Below, in pieces: positions 55,750 to 63,939 of a stretch of DNA of 64,000 bases. The translations under genes and the position numbers were made by a program. The stretch covers positions 150,595 to 214,594 of the forward strand of contig NZ_JAOARI010000032.1 in NCBI RefSeq assembly GCF_025210605.1, in the 5' to 3' direction. Origin of the DNA: Halodesulfovibrio sp. Lineage in GTDB: Bacteria > Desulfobacterota > Desulfovibrionia > Desulfovibrionales > Desulfovibrionaceae. The notes under the pieces are model-generated. The model saw nothing but the letters and a program-made list of their open reading frames with translations. It did not search any database and had not been told where the DNA came from. Each line of letters starts with the position of its first letter. The first letter of the stretch is position 1.

Positions 55750-57112
55750 CTTTCCATTTTCACTATTTAAAAAATCTAACTCAAAAAGCGACCTTGATTT
55801 CCTCCCTGCAGCTCTTGAGGTTATTGAAACACCAGCCTCCCCTATAGGCCGAGCGCTGTTGTGGACCATCATGCTTTGTGTCTGCTTCATAACCTGCTGG
55901 GCATGTATCGGCAAAACCAATGTTGTAGCAGTTGCCGTAGGTAAGGTTATTCCTGTGGATCAAGTAAAAACCATTAACCTGTTAGAAGATGGTGTCATAA
56001 AAAGAATTTTTGTTAAAGAAGGACAAATTGTTGAAAAAGGCACGCCACTTATTGAGATAGATAGTACGTTAGCCCAACTGGACATAGAAACTCTGGGGCA
56101 GGATCAGCTCAACTTACAGTTTGAACTTGCAAAAGCGCAGTGCCTTTTAAAATGGATATCAGATCTGAAAAAAAAACCAGCCTTCATTCCGCCACAAAAT
56201 ACCGCTGCATCCACCTCTAAATTAATTGAAATATATGCAAATCAAACAAAAAAAGAAGCAAATAGCCTTCGTTTTCAACTTAAAAGACTCACGAGCAGGA
56301 AAGAGAAGCTTATTGCTCAACACAAAGCAGAAGAACACCGACTGGCGAAGCTGGAACAAACCTTATCCATAGCAACCAAGTGGTCAAAAACTATGAAAAC
56401 TCTTTATAGTCAAGGCCTTGGTTCTGAATACGACTGGCTTCAAAAAGAACAGCAGCGCATCATCAATTACGAAGATTTAAACTCATGTATGCAAAAATTA
56501 AAAGAAATCACTGCAAGTCTACAGGAAGTTGCTGCACAAAGAAAACAACTTGTAACTGATTTTACAAAAAATTTATTGGCTACTGAAACTGCAATTCTGT
56601 CTAAGATTGATGATATCTCTACTCAAACACAAAAAGCAGAAAAAATTAAAACATTCCAGAGCATAACCGCACCAGTATCTGGTAAAATTCAGCAACTTGC
56701 AGTACACACCGTAGGAGGGGTCATTCTCTCCGGCGCACCTATCATGATCATAGTCCCGAGCAATCCGAAACTTGAGATAGAAGCATTTATCAATAACAGC
56801 GATATAGGCTTTGTCCATGAAGGGCAGTCAGCAGAAATTAAACTGGAAGCATTCCCCTACAACGAGTTTGGCACACTACACGGGGAAGTTCGGTCTATTT
56901 CAGAAAATGCTATTGAAGAACCTAACAAAGGGTTCAGATACGCTACACGTATCAAATTGAACAAAAAGTACTTAACCGCTGGCTCTAAAAAATTAAAACT
57001 CATGCCAGGCATGGTAGCAACCGCTGAAGTGAATTTACGGGAACGAAGACTGATTCAATATTTTTTATCACCTTTGCTCAAATATAAACACGAAAGTTTT
57101 AAAGAAAAGTAG
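55742..57112 (+). CDS. Type I secretion adaptor (HlyD family)
   Basis: The 456-aa bitopic protein has one membrane segment (residues about 37-60), a lipoyl-like half-motif IKRIFVKEGQIVEKGTPLIEID, long coiled-coils (about 130-310), and the second half-motif TAPVSGKIQQLAVHTVGGVI, then the beta-barrel domain with GxxAEIKLEAFPYNEFG. This is the standard HlyD layout. Its start overlaps the exporter gene, with GAGGTGG upstream. An outer-membrane channel gene is not adjacent. Confidence 0.92.
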   Translation: MHNFPFSLFKKSNSKSDLDFLPAALEVIETPASPIGRALLWTIMLCVCFITCWACIGKTNVVAVAVGKVIPVDQVKTINLLEDGVIKRIFVKEGQIVEKGTPLIEIDSTLAQLDIETLGQDQLNLQFELAKAQCLLKWISDLKKKPAFIPPQNTAASTSKLIEIYANQTKKEANSLRFQLKRLTSRKEKLIAQHKAEEHRLAKLEQTLSIATKWSKTMKTLYSQGLGSEYDWLQKEQQRIINYEDLNSCMQKLKEITASLQEVAAQRKQLVTDFTKNLLATETAILSKIDDISTQTQKAEKIKTFQSITAPVSGKIQQLAVHTVGGVILSGAPIMIIVPSNPKLEIEAFINNSDIGFVHEGQSAEIKLEAFPYNEFGTLHGEVRSISENAIEEPNKGFRYATRIKLNKKYLTAGSKKLKLMPGMVATAEVNLRERRLIQYFLSPLLKYKHESFKEK

Positions 57113-57458
57113 ATAGCATTCGAAACAATTTATAAGCCAGCAACAATTTGTACTTTTGACACTTTAGTTAGCTAGAGGCCCTCACTATGCAAATCCTAAA
57201 CTTAGATTATGATACAGCCACTCAAATATTTTTAGCGAAAAAATCATCTTTTACCATAACTGAAAAGGCTTCTGCCAACTAGATTTTAATTCAACAGAAA
57301 TAATTGAAGACAATGTAGCGATTTCTGAAGAGGGCTACACGCTTAAGTGTAAGAGTTCTGACTTGATCTGACATTTCCTCTTGAAAAATAAGAGGTTCTC
57401 CCTTTTGATGAATAATCAGAAGACCTTCAAAAACTGGAAAACACGCCCAAAAGGGACC
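57113..57458. other. Scar region between the RTX operon and the IS element
   Basis: A short plus-strand frame at 57187-57282 (31 codons, beginning MQILNLDYDTATQIF) is followed by further protein-like stretches in shifted frames (STEIIEDNVAISEEGYTL, then a frame with two stops), suggesting a decayed gene. A minus-strand frame runs from inside the IS to 57291 but resembles nothing known. I call neither as an intact gene. Confidence 0.35.
57187..57282 (+). pseudogene. Short truncated ORF next to the IS
   Basis: The 31-codon frame starts with ATG and ends with TAG. A shift of frame near its end would extend it through an acidic stretch to about 57371. This is compatible with a decayed gene interrupted at the IS junction. 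No family is recognised. Confidence 0.25.
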
Positions 57459-57500
57459 TGTAAATCTCACTTGATTAGTTCCACCCGTAAGTAGAGATTT
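57459..57500. repeat. Left terminal inverted repeat of the IS
   Basis: Begins TGTAAATCTC and ends GTAGAGATTT, matching the reverse complement of 58620-58662 at its outer 10 and inner 10 positions. Confidence 0.8.
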
Positions 57501-58361
57501 GGTAGGGAGAGTGGGCTTCAAGGTATTCGGCAGGAGTAAGGTTGCCGAGGGACTCATGAGGCCGTTCTGCATTGTATTCTTTCAGCCACTGTTCCGTTTG
57601 CTCTTTTACTTCGGTCAAAGTTGAAAACAAGTAAAAATCAAGAACCTCAGTGCGATAGGTTCGGTTGAACCGTTCGATGTACGAATTTTGAGTCGGCTTT
57701 CCAGGTTGAATGTGTTCAAGATGTATCCCTTTCTGTTCTGCCCAATTGATCATTGCCATAGACACTAGTTCTGGCCCGTTGTCCATTCTGATCTTTTCAG
57801 GGAGTCCTCTCCACGCAACAATGCGATCCAGCACCCGTAATACTCTGGCCGTAGGCATGTTGGTATCGACTTCAGTGGCTAAGCATTACGACTAAAGTCA
57901 TCGATGATGTTGAAAGTCCGGAACCTCTGCCCACTCATTAACGCGTCGTACATAAAATCTACAGACCAACAACAGTTCGCTTCAGGTAGCACAGCAAGGC
58001 GTTCAGGGTTGCGGGAGGGTAGGCGTTTCTTGCCTTTCCTTCGTAGATTCATTTTCAACATGCAGTACACACGATAAACGCGCTTATGATTCCAACGATG
58101 TCCCTTTCGGCGCACATGCTGAAATAATTTGGGGAAACCATAAATCGGATATCGTTCAGCCAGTTGAAGCAGCAACTCAATGACAGCCGAATCGTCTCTC
58201 GGGTTTGCTTTATAGGCGTAGACAGAACGGCTTTGCTTCAATGCTGCACATGAACGTCGAATGCTTAGGCCGTGGGCCTGATGCATAAACGTGATCAATT
58301 CACGCTTCTCAGCTGGCTCTAAAGCTTTTTTGCAAGACATCCTTGAGTGCCTCGTTTTCAA
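57475..58361 (-). pseudogene. IS3-family transposase orfB, frameshifted
   Basis: The catalytic transposase is read in two pieces. The upstream piece (57879-58361) contains the HTH_21-like region and the first catalytic Asp (CCWSVDFMYD) and ends DDFSRNA at a TAG (57879-57881). One base missing just there moves the rest to another frame. That part (57475-57858) carries the second Asp (IRMDNGPEL), the catalytic Glu (YIERFNRTYRTEV) and the usual NAERPHESLGNLTPAEY ending. The single-base loss separates the DDE triad, so this copy should be unable to transpose on its own. Confidence 0.88.
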
Positions 58362-58584
58362 GGCTCAAATCAGCAAACATTCGCTTCAAGCGTGTGTTCT
58401 CAGCTTCTAGGTCACGCAATCGGCGAATGTCAGACGCTTCCATCCCGCCATATTTTGATTTCCATTTGTAGTAGGTGGCTTGGCTTGCAGAGTGTTCGAG
58501 ACAAACTTCAGCTACCTTTCTGCCGCCTTCAACTTCTTTAAGAATCCGAATTATCTGACTTTCAGTGAATCTAGATTTCCGCAT
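58309..58584 (-). CDS. IS3-family transposase orfA
   Basis: This 91-aa DNA-binding protein has an HTH (FTESQIIRILKEVEGGRKVAEVCLEHSASQATYYKWKSKYGG) followed by a leucine-zipper-like coiled-coil (RRLRDLEAENTRLKRMFADLSLENEALKDVL), the standard orfA layout. It overlaps orfB by 53 nt in another frame. It appears intact. Confidence 0.9.
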   Translation of the reverse strand: MRKSRFTESQIIRILKEVEGGRKVAEVCLEHSASQATYYKWKSKYGGMEASDIRRLRDLEAENTRLKRMFADLSLENEALKDVLQKSFRAS

Positions 58585-58619
58585 CGGTTCTATCTCCTTG
58601 ATAAGATGAAGATTAACGA

Positions 58620-58662
58620 AAATCTCTACTTTCGGCTGATTTAATTTTACGGGAGATTTACA
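58620..58662. repeat. Right terminal inverted repeat of the IS
   Basis: Its reverse complement begins TGTAAATCTC and ends with GTAGAGATTT, mirroring 57459-57500. The terminase reading frame runs into this repeat and ends at 58647. Confidence 0.8.
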
Positions 58663-59984
58663 TTTTCAAAACATCCCCGCTCTTCATTCCATTTCTTGCG
58701 GTAATGACGCAGCGCTTTAAGTCCTTCCGCACAGTTAGATTTGTCAAACACGCAGGAAGGCAAAATATTTCGTACTGACTGAATCCCGTCTTCAACAGAA
58801 ACAGACGGGCAAATGGTGAACTTGATACCCAGCTCCAGCGCAGACTCGTAACGAGACTTTGCCTTGTTGCCGATCTCACGTACACGAATGTCATGTGGTG
58901 CTATGTGCTGGTCGTAGCGGTAACCGTACTTTTCGGAGAACTCCTCAAGCACTTTGGCGTAGTGGTCCAAACCTTCACCGCTGTTCTCGTAGTAGTTGAT
59001 GTACCTGCGTTGTCCTTGCGGGCTGTACTGGAAGAACCAGAGAGGCGTGGTATCGCCCACACCCAAGTCCCACGAGGTATGCACTTTCAAAAGTGGTTCA
59101 AACGGCACATCGCATACACGCCCTTGCGCCTCTGCCTGCGCCATATGCTTGCCGTAGTACGCACCCTCTACTGTCTGTGCGAACGCTTCTTCCGGTGTGG
59201 TCGGGTACTCGCGCTTCATGTCTTCTTTTAAATTATTTTCCATCACGGAGTACCAAGCCTTCTGTTCCGGCGAAAACCTGAAACCGAGCTTGCCTTCCAT
59301 CTCCGTAAAATAAGCGTGCTGTTCTGCTGTCAGCGTTACAGACTTTGCAGGCAACACGTAATCAGCACGTTGATACCAGGGGAAAAAATGAAACTTGAAA
59401 TCTAGGTTGGTCAGCGCATCACCCATACGCTCTTTACGTTGCGCCTCGTCGCAGGTATCGAAAAACAAACCGTGATCGCCTTCCGCTGTTGACTCAAAGA
59501 TAACAATGCCATCAACCGGCACAGTCGGCAGCGCACCTGTTTTGACTTCCTTGGCACGCTGCGGAAAACGGGCAGCAATAGAAGAGTTGTTGTTAAGCAA
59601 CAATTCCTGTGCATTCTCAGCCTGCGGTTGTAACCCCGGAACCGTGAGCAAGGAGGAAGGAAGATGCTTGTACGCATACAGAACTTTGTCGCGATAAATT
59701 TTTTTTACGTCATCTAGAGTTTGCGCGATGATACCCGCACGGGTGTTGGAGTTGAACAGGCATAGATCAAGCGCAAAGATACAAGCAAAGGTTGTCATAC
59801 CAAGCTGGCGCGCTTTTAAAATGACGTTGCGATAGTGCATGTGGCTCACAAACCAAGTTTGCTCTGCATTCAATTGAAACCGCACGCTGTCACCGTTCTT
59901 GTCGATAATTCTGTACAGGTTATTTAGCCGCCAGATACGGTTGCTAAGGTTCCGCTTCATGTCGTGGTAGATTACGCTTGGCAT
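58647..59984 (-). pseudogene. Phage terminase large subunit, internally deleted and 3' truncated
   Basis: The 445-codon frame encodes a TerL with an N-terminal ATPase (LKARQLGMTT as the Walker A region; IFESTAEGDHG as the coupling motif) and a later nuclease-type part (SWDLGVGDTTPLWF; HDIRVREIG). After LLLNNNSSIA (residue 137) the sequence jumps straight to ARFPQRAKEVKTGAL. In related terminases about 23 residues, with the Walker B-type SEFGK segment, lie between these. The frame ends in the IS terminal repeat, so the natural C-terminus is gone. The packaging motor should therefore be dead. GAGGAGT precedes the ATG, which overlaps the TerS gene by 13 nt. Confidence 0.82.
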
Positions 59985-60475
59985 GAAGACTCCTCAGGCT
60001 CAGAAAACAGTTCGCTTGATGCCAGCTTCCTGCTGTTACCGTCCAGATTAGCGATAAGATCGGAGAGTTCACCACCGCCCTGCTGCTGTGTGCGTCCTTG
60101 TCTGCGTTCTGCCAGTTCAACAATAAGCTTTGCCGCACTAGGGCTAGACTGCACATGCTTACGGACGCGCTTGGTTTCCTGCATGACAATTTGTCCCGTC
60201 TTTGAATCCTTCACCGCCTCCTGTGTGACTTCCGTGTAACTGTAGCCTTTTACCAGCTTGGTAAGTGCCTTATGTGCTTCAGTTACAGCGTACTCTTCAT
60301 ATCCACCCCGGCATGCCTCGTCGAATTCAGGATACTTTTGCCGCCATTCCCACACAGTAGTTTTGCTTACGCCAAACAGCTTACCCAGCTTACCATTTGA
60401 AAAGCCTCCTATGGCGCAGGCTTCCCTAGCCTGTTTCACATAGCTCTTGCGATATGCGGTCTTGCGGCCTGCCAT
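59972..60475 (-). CDS. Phage terminase small subunit
   Basis: The 167-aa protein has an N-terminal HTH (REACAIGGFSNGKLGKLFGVSKTTVWEWRQKYPEF) as in DNA-recognising TerS subunits, a helical core (EYAVTEAHKALTKLVKGYSY) and a polar tail. It lies immediately upstream of terL and overlaps it, which fits a packaging module. The ATG overlaps the stop of the preceding small gene by one base (TAATG). Confidence 0.85.
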   Translation of the reverse strand: MAGRKTAYRKSYVKQAREACAIGGFSNGKLGKLFGVSKTTVWEWRQKYPEFDEACRGGYEEYAVTEAHKALTKLVKGYSYTEVTQEAVKDSKTGQIVMQETKRVRKHVQSSPSAAKLIVELAERRQGRTQQQGGGELSDLIANLDGNSRKLASSELFSEPEESSCQA

Positions 60476-60753
60476 TACTTTTCCTTTTTTGTGGTGAGAA
60501 TACGGTAGATGTCGTCAATGCGCTTGTTCTGGTACTTCACAGCTTCCTCGATGCGCACAACAGAACTCACCTTCCGGCTGATAGCTTTAATCTCTTGAGC
60601 GTTGGCACTAGCCTGCGCCTCCACTTCTACAATGCGGCTGTAGAACGCGAAGGCACAGACTGCGACCACAGCCAAGCTTTTCAAGATAGTAAGGATTGTC
60701 GGAACATTGATGGTTTTATCAATGCACCAAGAGGAGGACGAACATTCTTTCAT
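60475..60753 (-). CDS. Small phage membrane protein with coiled-coil
   Basis: The 92-aa protein has one membrane segment (about 20-40, TILKSLAVVAVCAFAFYSRI) and a polar helical tail (EAQASANAQEIKAISRKV). Its place between a holin-like gene and the terminase genes suggests a lysis accessory such as a spanin- or holin-associated protein, but there is no decisive motif. Weak ribosome-binding site. Confidence 0.6.
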   Translation of the reverse strand: MKECSSSSWCIDKTINVPTILTILKSLAVVAVCAFAFYSRIVEVEAQASANAQEIKAISRKVSSVVRIEEAVKYQNKRIDDIYRILTTKKEK

Positions 60754-60765
60754 TTAGCTACCCAA

Positions 60766-60915
60766 TTATTTGGTGGTTCTCTGTTCATCCTTGCGGAACG
60801 AACCAAGAGAAGAGCCAAGGTAGTAATTCACAACAGCACCAACAGGACCACCTAAAACTGTACCGAGAATAGGCGCAGCTTTTGCGACTATCGAGCCAAC
60901 ATCTTTCCAATCCAT
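60766..60915 (-). CDS. Small holin-like phage protein
   Basis: The 49-aa protein (starting MDWKDVGSIVAKAAPILGTVLGGPVGAVV) resembles short phage proteins with MDWKD and a Gly/Ala/Val-rich hydrophobic segment that are often annotated as holin-like. It ends early with a basic tail (FRKDEQRTTK), possibly a truncated relative. It lies 12 nt before the next small membrane gene on the same strand. GTGGGG is upstream of the ATG. Confidence 0.55.
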   Translation of the reverse strand: MDWKDVGSIVAKAAPILGTVLGGPVGAVVNYYLGSSLGSFRKDEQRTTK

Positions 60916-61358
60916 ACACATACCCCACTGATAAAATTCCTTTGTTCAGAATGACAGACACCAAGAAGGAGAAATGCCGTCATTCTGAAAAAGAGCGGGT
61001 GTTGTCCGGTGTTGAAAAGCATGGAGGTCAGAACAGACCCAAAAACAACAGTTCCAACCGCCCGACAATCACACGGACAATCACCCCGAATGAGTAGCCA
61101 TTATAGCATGGGGTTTTGAGGATGTTCAGTCAGGGGCGGGTGAGAAAGGCTAGGGAAGGGTGTGGAGTAGTTGACAGGTTTTTCAAATAAAAACGCCTTG
61201 GTGGGGACCCAAGGCGAAAAAATAAATAACTCTCGCGCAGAGTTCTGGTGATAAAGGGATTTGCTAAAATCTTACATAGCTAGTGAACGCCGATTTACAA
61301 TATCAAAACTTAATAATAGATACAGGCAATTGCGTTACAACTAACTTTGGAGTTCACA
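60916..61358. other. Intergenic between phage lysis genes and the inserted cassette
   Basis: The region contains an inverted repeat CAGAATGA/TCATTCTG near 60948-60990 and the minus-strand terminator at 61194-61216. It must include the promoter of the plus-strand cassette. I see no reliable ORF. Confidence 0.45.
61194..61216 (-). terminator. Terminator on the phage (minus) strand before the lysis genes
   Basis: CGCCTTGG and CCAAGGCG form an 8-bp stem with a 7-nt loop; on the minus strand TTTTTATTT follows. It would block leftward transcription coming through the inserted cassette. Confidence 0.7.
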
Positions 61359-62450
61359 ATGTATACTGCTGCGACACTGATTACCGATGAAACTGATACC
61401 CTGAGAATTACAGATTTAGCAGACCAACTCGAAAAACTAGCTAAAGAATACACAATCGGTTCAGAAACCACTGACCTCGTCATCGTAGAGCTCATGAGCA
61501 AATCGCTACGTTCTGATAGTGGTAAAAAAGTCTATACGCCACTAGAGACCCCTTTAAACTTCCTCTTCATAGAGCTAGCAAACCACATAGCAGCGCTCAC
61601 CAACCTTAGTTTCGGAGAAAAGCGTAAAGCCGAATCTAAAGTCAATCACCTTGCTATAAAATGCTTGCTTTTATTCCGTGCTCGAATGTTTTTTGATGTG
61701 ACAGAGCTGGATGAATCCGAAAAAGCCCTTCTCCCTTACTCTATGAAGCTTCCCGATAACCTCACAGATAACGACCTACTGCTTTGGTTCACAATAGAAA
61801 CAACAATCACAGAACTCAAACATCAAGATCTTACTAAAGAAATTCAGCTTACAGCTAGCGAAGCAAAAGAAACATTACGCACTATCCATGAAGAAAGAGA
61901 AAAATTTCTCGATATAGCTGGGAGCCACACACAAAAGTTTAGCAGAATGCTTGATAAGCATACTCAAAGTATTGGAGACGAATTTGAAGACTACAAAAAG
62001 CAAAAGAAAAAGGAGCAATATATTGCTTTTATTTGCTGTTTCATGAGCATTTCTGGACTTTTGTTCTTTGGAAATAAAGCAATGATTTCTCATTACGATC
62101 TAATTAGTAAACTAATAAAGAATAATAAAGAAATTACCTACACAATGATATTAGCTAGTAACTGGGTAAATATTTTTGTTGAATTTCTCTTGTTCTATGT
62201 CTTTCGTATCACTCTACAAAACTACTATGCAGCAAGAGATGAAGCTTTACAGCTAGGTTTAAGAGAAACAGTTTGTAGATTTTTACCTATCTATAGAGAA
62301 TTTGTTAAAGATAAAAATTGTGACTTTAATGATTTTTCAAAGCTCATATTTAGTCCATTAAGCTCAAGATTAGGTACCACTCCAAAAATTACTGACCCAA
62401 TAACAGAACTTGCTTCTGCTATTTCTTCGTTCAAAAATAAGAATAAATAA
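61359..62450 (+). CDS. Membrane protein of unknown function, cassette gene 1
   Basis: The 363-aa protein has a soluble N-terminal region of about 220 residues, mostly helical (ITDLADQLEKLAKEY; EIQLTASEAKETLRTIHEEREKFLDIAGSHTQKF with coiled-coil tendency), ending in a Lys-rich KKQKKKEQ. Two membrane segments follow (about 225-245, 265-290) and a C-terminal cytoplasmic helical part with FLPIYREFVKD. No family is recognised. The ATG at 61359 has GGAG upstream; a TTG four codons earlier is within that site. It is oriented against the phage genes and followed by a second membrane-protein gene. Confidence 0.8.
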   Translation: MYTAATLITDETDTLRITDLADQLEKLAKEYTIGSETTDLVIVELMSKSLRSDSGKKVYTPLETPLNFLFIELANHIAALTNLSFGEKRKAESKVNHLAIKCLLLFRARMFFDVTELDESEKALLPYSMKLPDNLTDNDLLLWFTIETTITELKHQDLTKEIQLTASEAKETLRTIHEEREKFLDIAGSHTQKFSRMLDKHTQSIGDEFEDYKKQKKKEQYIAFICCFMSISGLLFFGNKAMISHYDLISKLIKNNKEITYTMILASNWVNIFVEFLLFYVFRITLQNYYAARDEALQLGLRETVCRFLPIYREFVKDKNCDFNDFSKLIFSPLSSRLGTTPKITDPITELASAISSFKNKNK

Positions 62451-62502
62451 TATTAAGTAAAAATATCGTATCTCTGATTAATGCATATAAGGGGAATGAA
62501 AA

Positions 62503-63537
62503 ATGGATTGGAATATTTTCTTCAGTACTGTTAGCCAAACGTCCGGTGCTATTATCGGTATTTTTGCAGCATTTTTAATTACGCGAATTATAGCAAGCCA
62601 AACAGAATTTAATCAACATAAAGAAAGACTTGTCGAACTACTTCAGGACTCCAAAAAACTCGCAAATGAAGTCAATGCACGAAGTTTTTCATGGTACAAT
62701 AAAGTAGTTGCAAAAGATCAGCTCGAAGAACTTATAGAAGAGCTTTACGAATATGGCAGCAACATGGTTGCTACAGACTACTATGATAAACTGAATTTTT
62801 CGCCCTTCCAAAATAAACAAGATGCTCTTCAGCAAATTGAGGATGCTCTCTCAAAAGAAAACGAAAAACGTCAAAGAGAGCTTGAAGCGCAAGCTGCTTT
62901 AAAAAAAAGAGAGCTTGAAGCGCAAGCTGCTTTAAAAAAGAGTCACATTAACGTTGGCGACATGCTGGAGTATGGCCTAGCCATGCATGGACAAGCTATT
63001 CTTGCTCAACCAGTCATTACCCCCCATAGGATTAAGTCATTAAACAAATTACTTGATAACAGAGACACAGAGCTATCACGCATACATAAACTTTTTATCC
63101 CTCTATCCCACCAGGTTGATAAGAATTCTGATTTCCTGAAATCTATAAAAAAGGGGAATGAAACGTCTGTTCTCATTAATGCGTCATTACTAGCTATTAC
63201 ACTTTTATTTTTTGTAGGCGTTGTATACCCACTTAGCCTCTTACCTTACCATGAAACTACTAGTGTTACCTTTAACTTAACATCTTTTTGGGCAACGCTA
63301 GCTTCATCAAAGGGAGCAATTCTTTTTCTCATCTCACTTATCTTCACGGGATTAATGAGTATTTTTTTCTACACTAATCTCACTCTAAAATACGATGCTA
63401 CGCAAATAAAGAAACTAGAAAAGTACTCCACCCAATCAGGCTATTCAGAGTACTTAGAAAATTACTATAACAATATGAAAGATAGCGCTGAGCAACAATC
63501 AGCTTCTGAACCAGATAGTTTCGAGAAGGCATCATAG
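62503..63537 (+). CDS. Membrane protein of unknown function, cassette gene 2
   Basis: The 344-aa protein has an N-terminal membrane segment (SGAIIGIFAAFLITRII), then a helical, charged region (about 35-215) that contains an exact two-copy repeat of RELEAQAALKK. Two more membrane segments follow (about 225-250, 262-285), and a polar C-terminal helix. GGGGAA lies before the ATG. The 52-nt gap to gene 1 on the same strand suggests one operon. I recognise no enzymatic domain. Membrane topology and location in a prophage cargo site are compatible with a phage-defence or exclusion function, which is inference. Confidence 0.8.
   Translation: MDWNIFFSTVSQTSGAIIGIFAAFLITRIIASQTEFNQHKERLVELLQDSKKLANEVNARSFSWYNKVVAKDQLEELIEELYEYGSNMVATDYYDKLNFSPFQNKQDALQQIEDALSKENEKRQRELEAQAALKKRELEAQAALKKSHINVGDMLEYGLAMHGQAILAQPVITPHRIKSLNKLLDNRDTELSRIHKLFIPLSHQVDKNSDFLKSIKKGNETSVLINASLLAITLLFFVGVVYPLSLLPYHETTSVTFNLTSFWATLASSKGAILFLISLIFTGLMSIFFYTNLTLKYDATQIKKLEKYSTQSGYSEYLENYYNNMKDSAEQQSASEPDSFEKAS
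62875..62940 (+). repeat. 33-bp in-frame tandem duplication
   Basis: Two adjacent 33-bp copies (62875-62907 and 62908-62940) are identical except for the last base. Each encodes one 11-residue copy in the coiled-coil region of cassette gene 2. Near-identity suggests a recent slippage or recombination event. Confidence 0.95.
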
Positions 63538-63558
63538 CCTGCCAGTTTTCGATAACTT

Positions 63559-63735
63559 TTATTTCTGCCTTACCAGCCACCCCGTCAAAGAATTTACTTC
63601 AGCCCCGTAGGTGCGCCTGTCCTTGTAGATCGGCGCACCTTGTTCATGCCATTTCTTCACTGTCCTGCGACTCCGACCAAACTCTTTGCATATCTGCTCT
63701 AAGCTCTTCAAAACCTTTGGCGCTACTACCGTCAT
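63559..63735 (-). CDS. Small HTH DNA-binding phage protein
   Basis: The 58-aa protein (starting MTVVAPKVLKSLEQICKEFG) has a helix-turn-helix SLEQICKEFGRSRRTVKKWHEQGAPIY. It then ends with a short AEVNSLTGWL segment as in small phage MerR/Nu1-like regulators. GGAGGGG lies about 7 nt before the ATG. It starts just after the stop of the next HTH gene, in the same transcriptional direction. Confidence 0.7.
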   Translation of the reverse strand: MTVVAPKVLKSLEQICKEFGRSRRTVKKWHEQGAPIYKDRRTYGAEVNSLTGWLVRQK

Positions 63736-63738
63736 CCT

Positions 63739-63939
63739 CTACCCCTCCACACCTAGTACTTCTCGCTCGTCTAAAAACTTTTCCAATGCCGCCTGCCGGA
63801 TGCGATACATAGGCTTTGCAGCAGTACCGATATTACTTGCGCGTAGCTCCCCCCTGCGAATAAGCCTGCGAACCACTTCTACCTGAATTCCTAAAACAGC
63901 AGCTACGTCTTTCACGGTCAGCGTTGTAGTTACACTCAT
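63739..63939 (-). CDS. Excisionase-like HTH protein
   Basis: The 66-aa protein has a MerR-type helix-turn-helix (LTVKDVAAVLGIQVEVVRRLIRRGELRASNIG) and a wing-like KPMYRIRQAALEKFLDERE, the excisionase/DNA-binding domain layout common in phage control regions. GGAGAGAG precedes the ATG at 63939. It forms a pair with the second HTH gene, 3 nt downstream. Confidence 0.78.
   Translation of the reverse strand: MSVTTTLTVKDVAAVLGIQVEVVRRLIRRGELRASNIGTAAKPMYRIRQAALEKFLDEREVLGVEG

Larger units (their letters stand above)
57459..58662 (-). mobile_element. IS3-family insertion sequence, apparently inactive
   Basis: The element of about 1204 bp is bounded by imperfect inverted repeats of about 42 bp that both begin TGTAAATCTC and both contain GTAGAGATTT at their inner end. 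It contains orfA and a frameshifted orfB typical of the IS3 family. No matching 3-4 bp target duplication flanks it (ACC on the left, TTT on the right), and the flanks do not join into one gene. Confidence 0.88.

Noticed and set aside
57291..57572. Minus-strand 93-codon frame crossing the IS left end
   Set aside because: It starts inside the IS in a frame other than the transposase and has no family resemblance; most likely a chance frame at the junction.
58325..58331. A6G heptamer in the orfA/orfB overlap as a programmed -1 frameshift site
   Set aside because: The heptamer is not in the phase needed for an X XXY YYZ slip in orfA, and orfB lies in the +1 rather than the -1 frame.
60882..61097. 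Plus-strand 71-codon frame upstream of the cassette
   Set aside because: It is antisense to the start of the phage holin-like gene, with no domain or ribosome-binding site.
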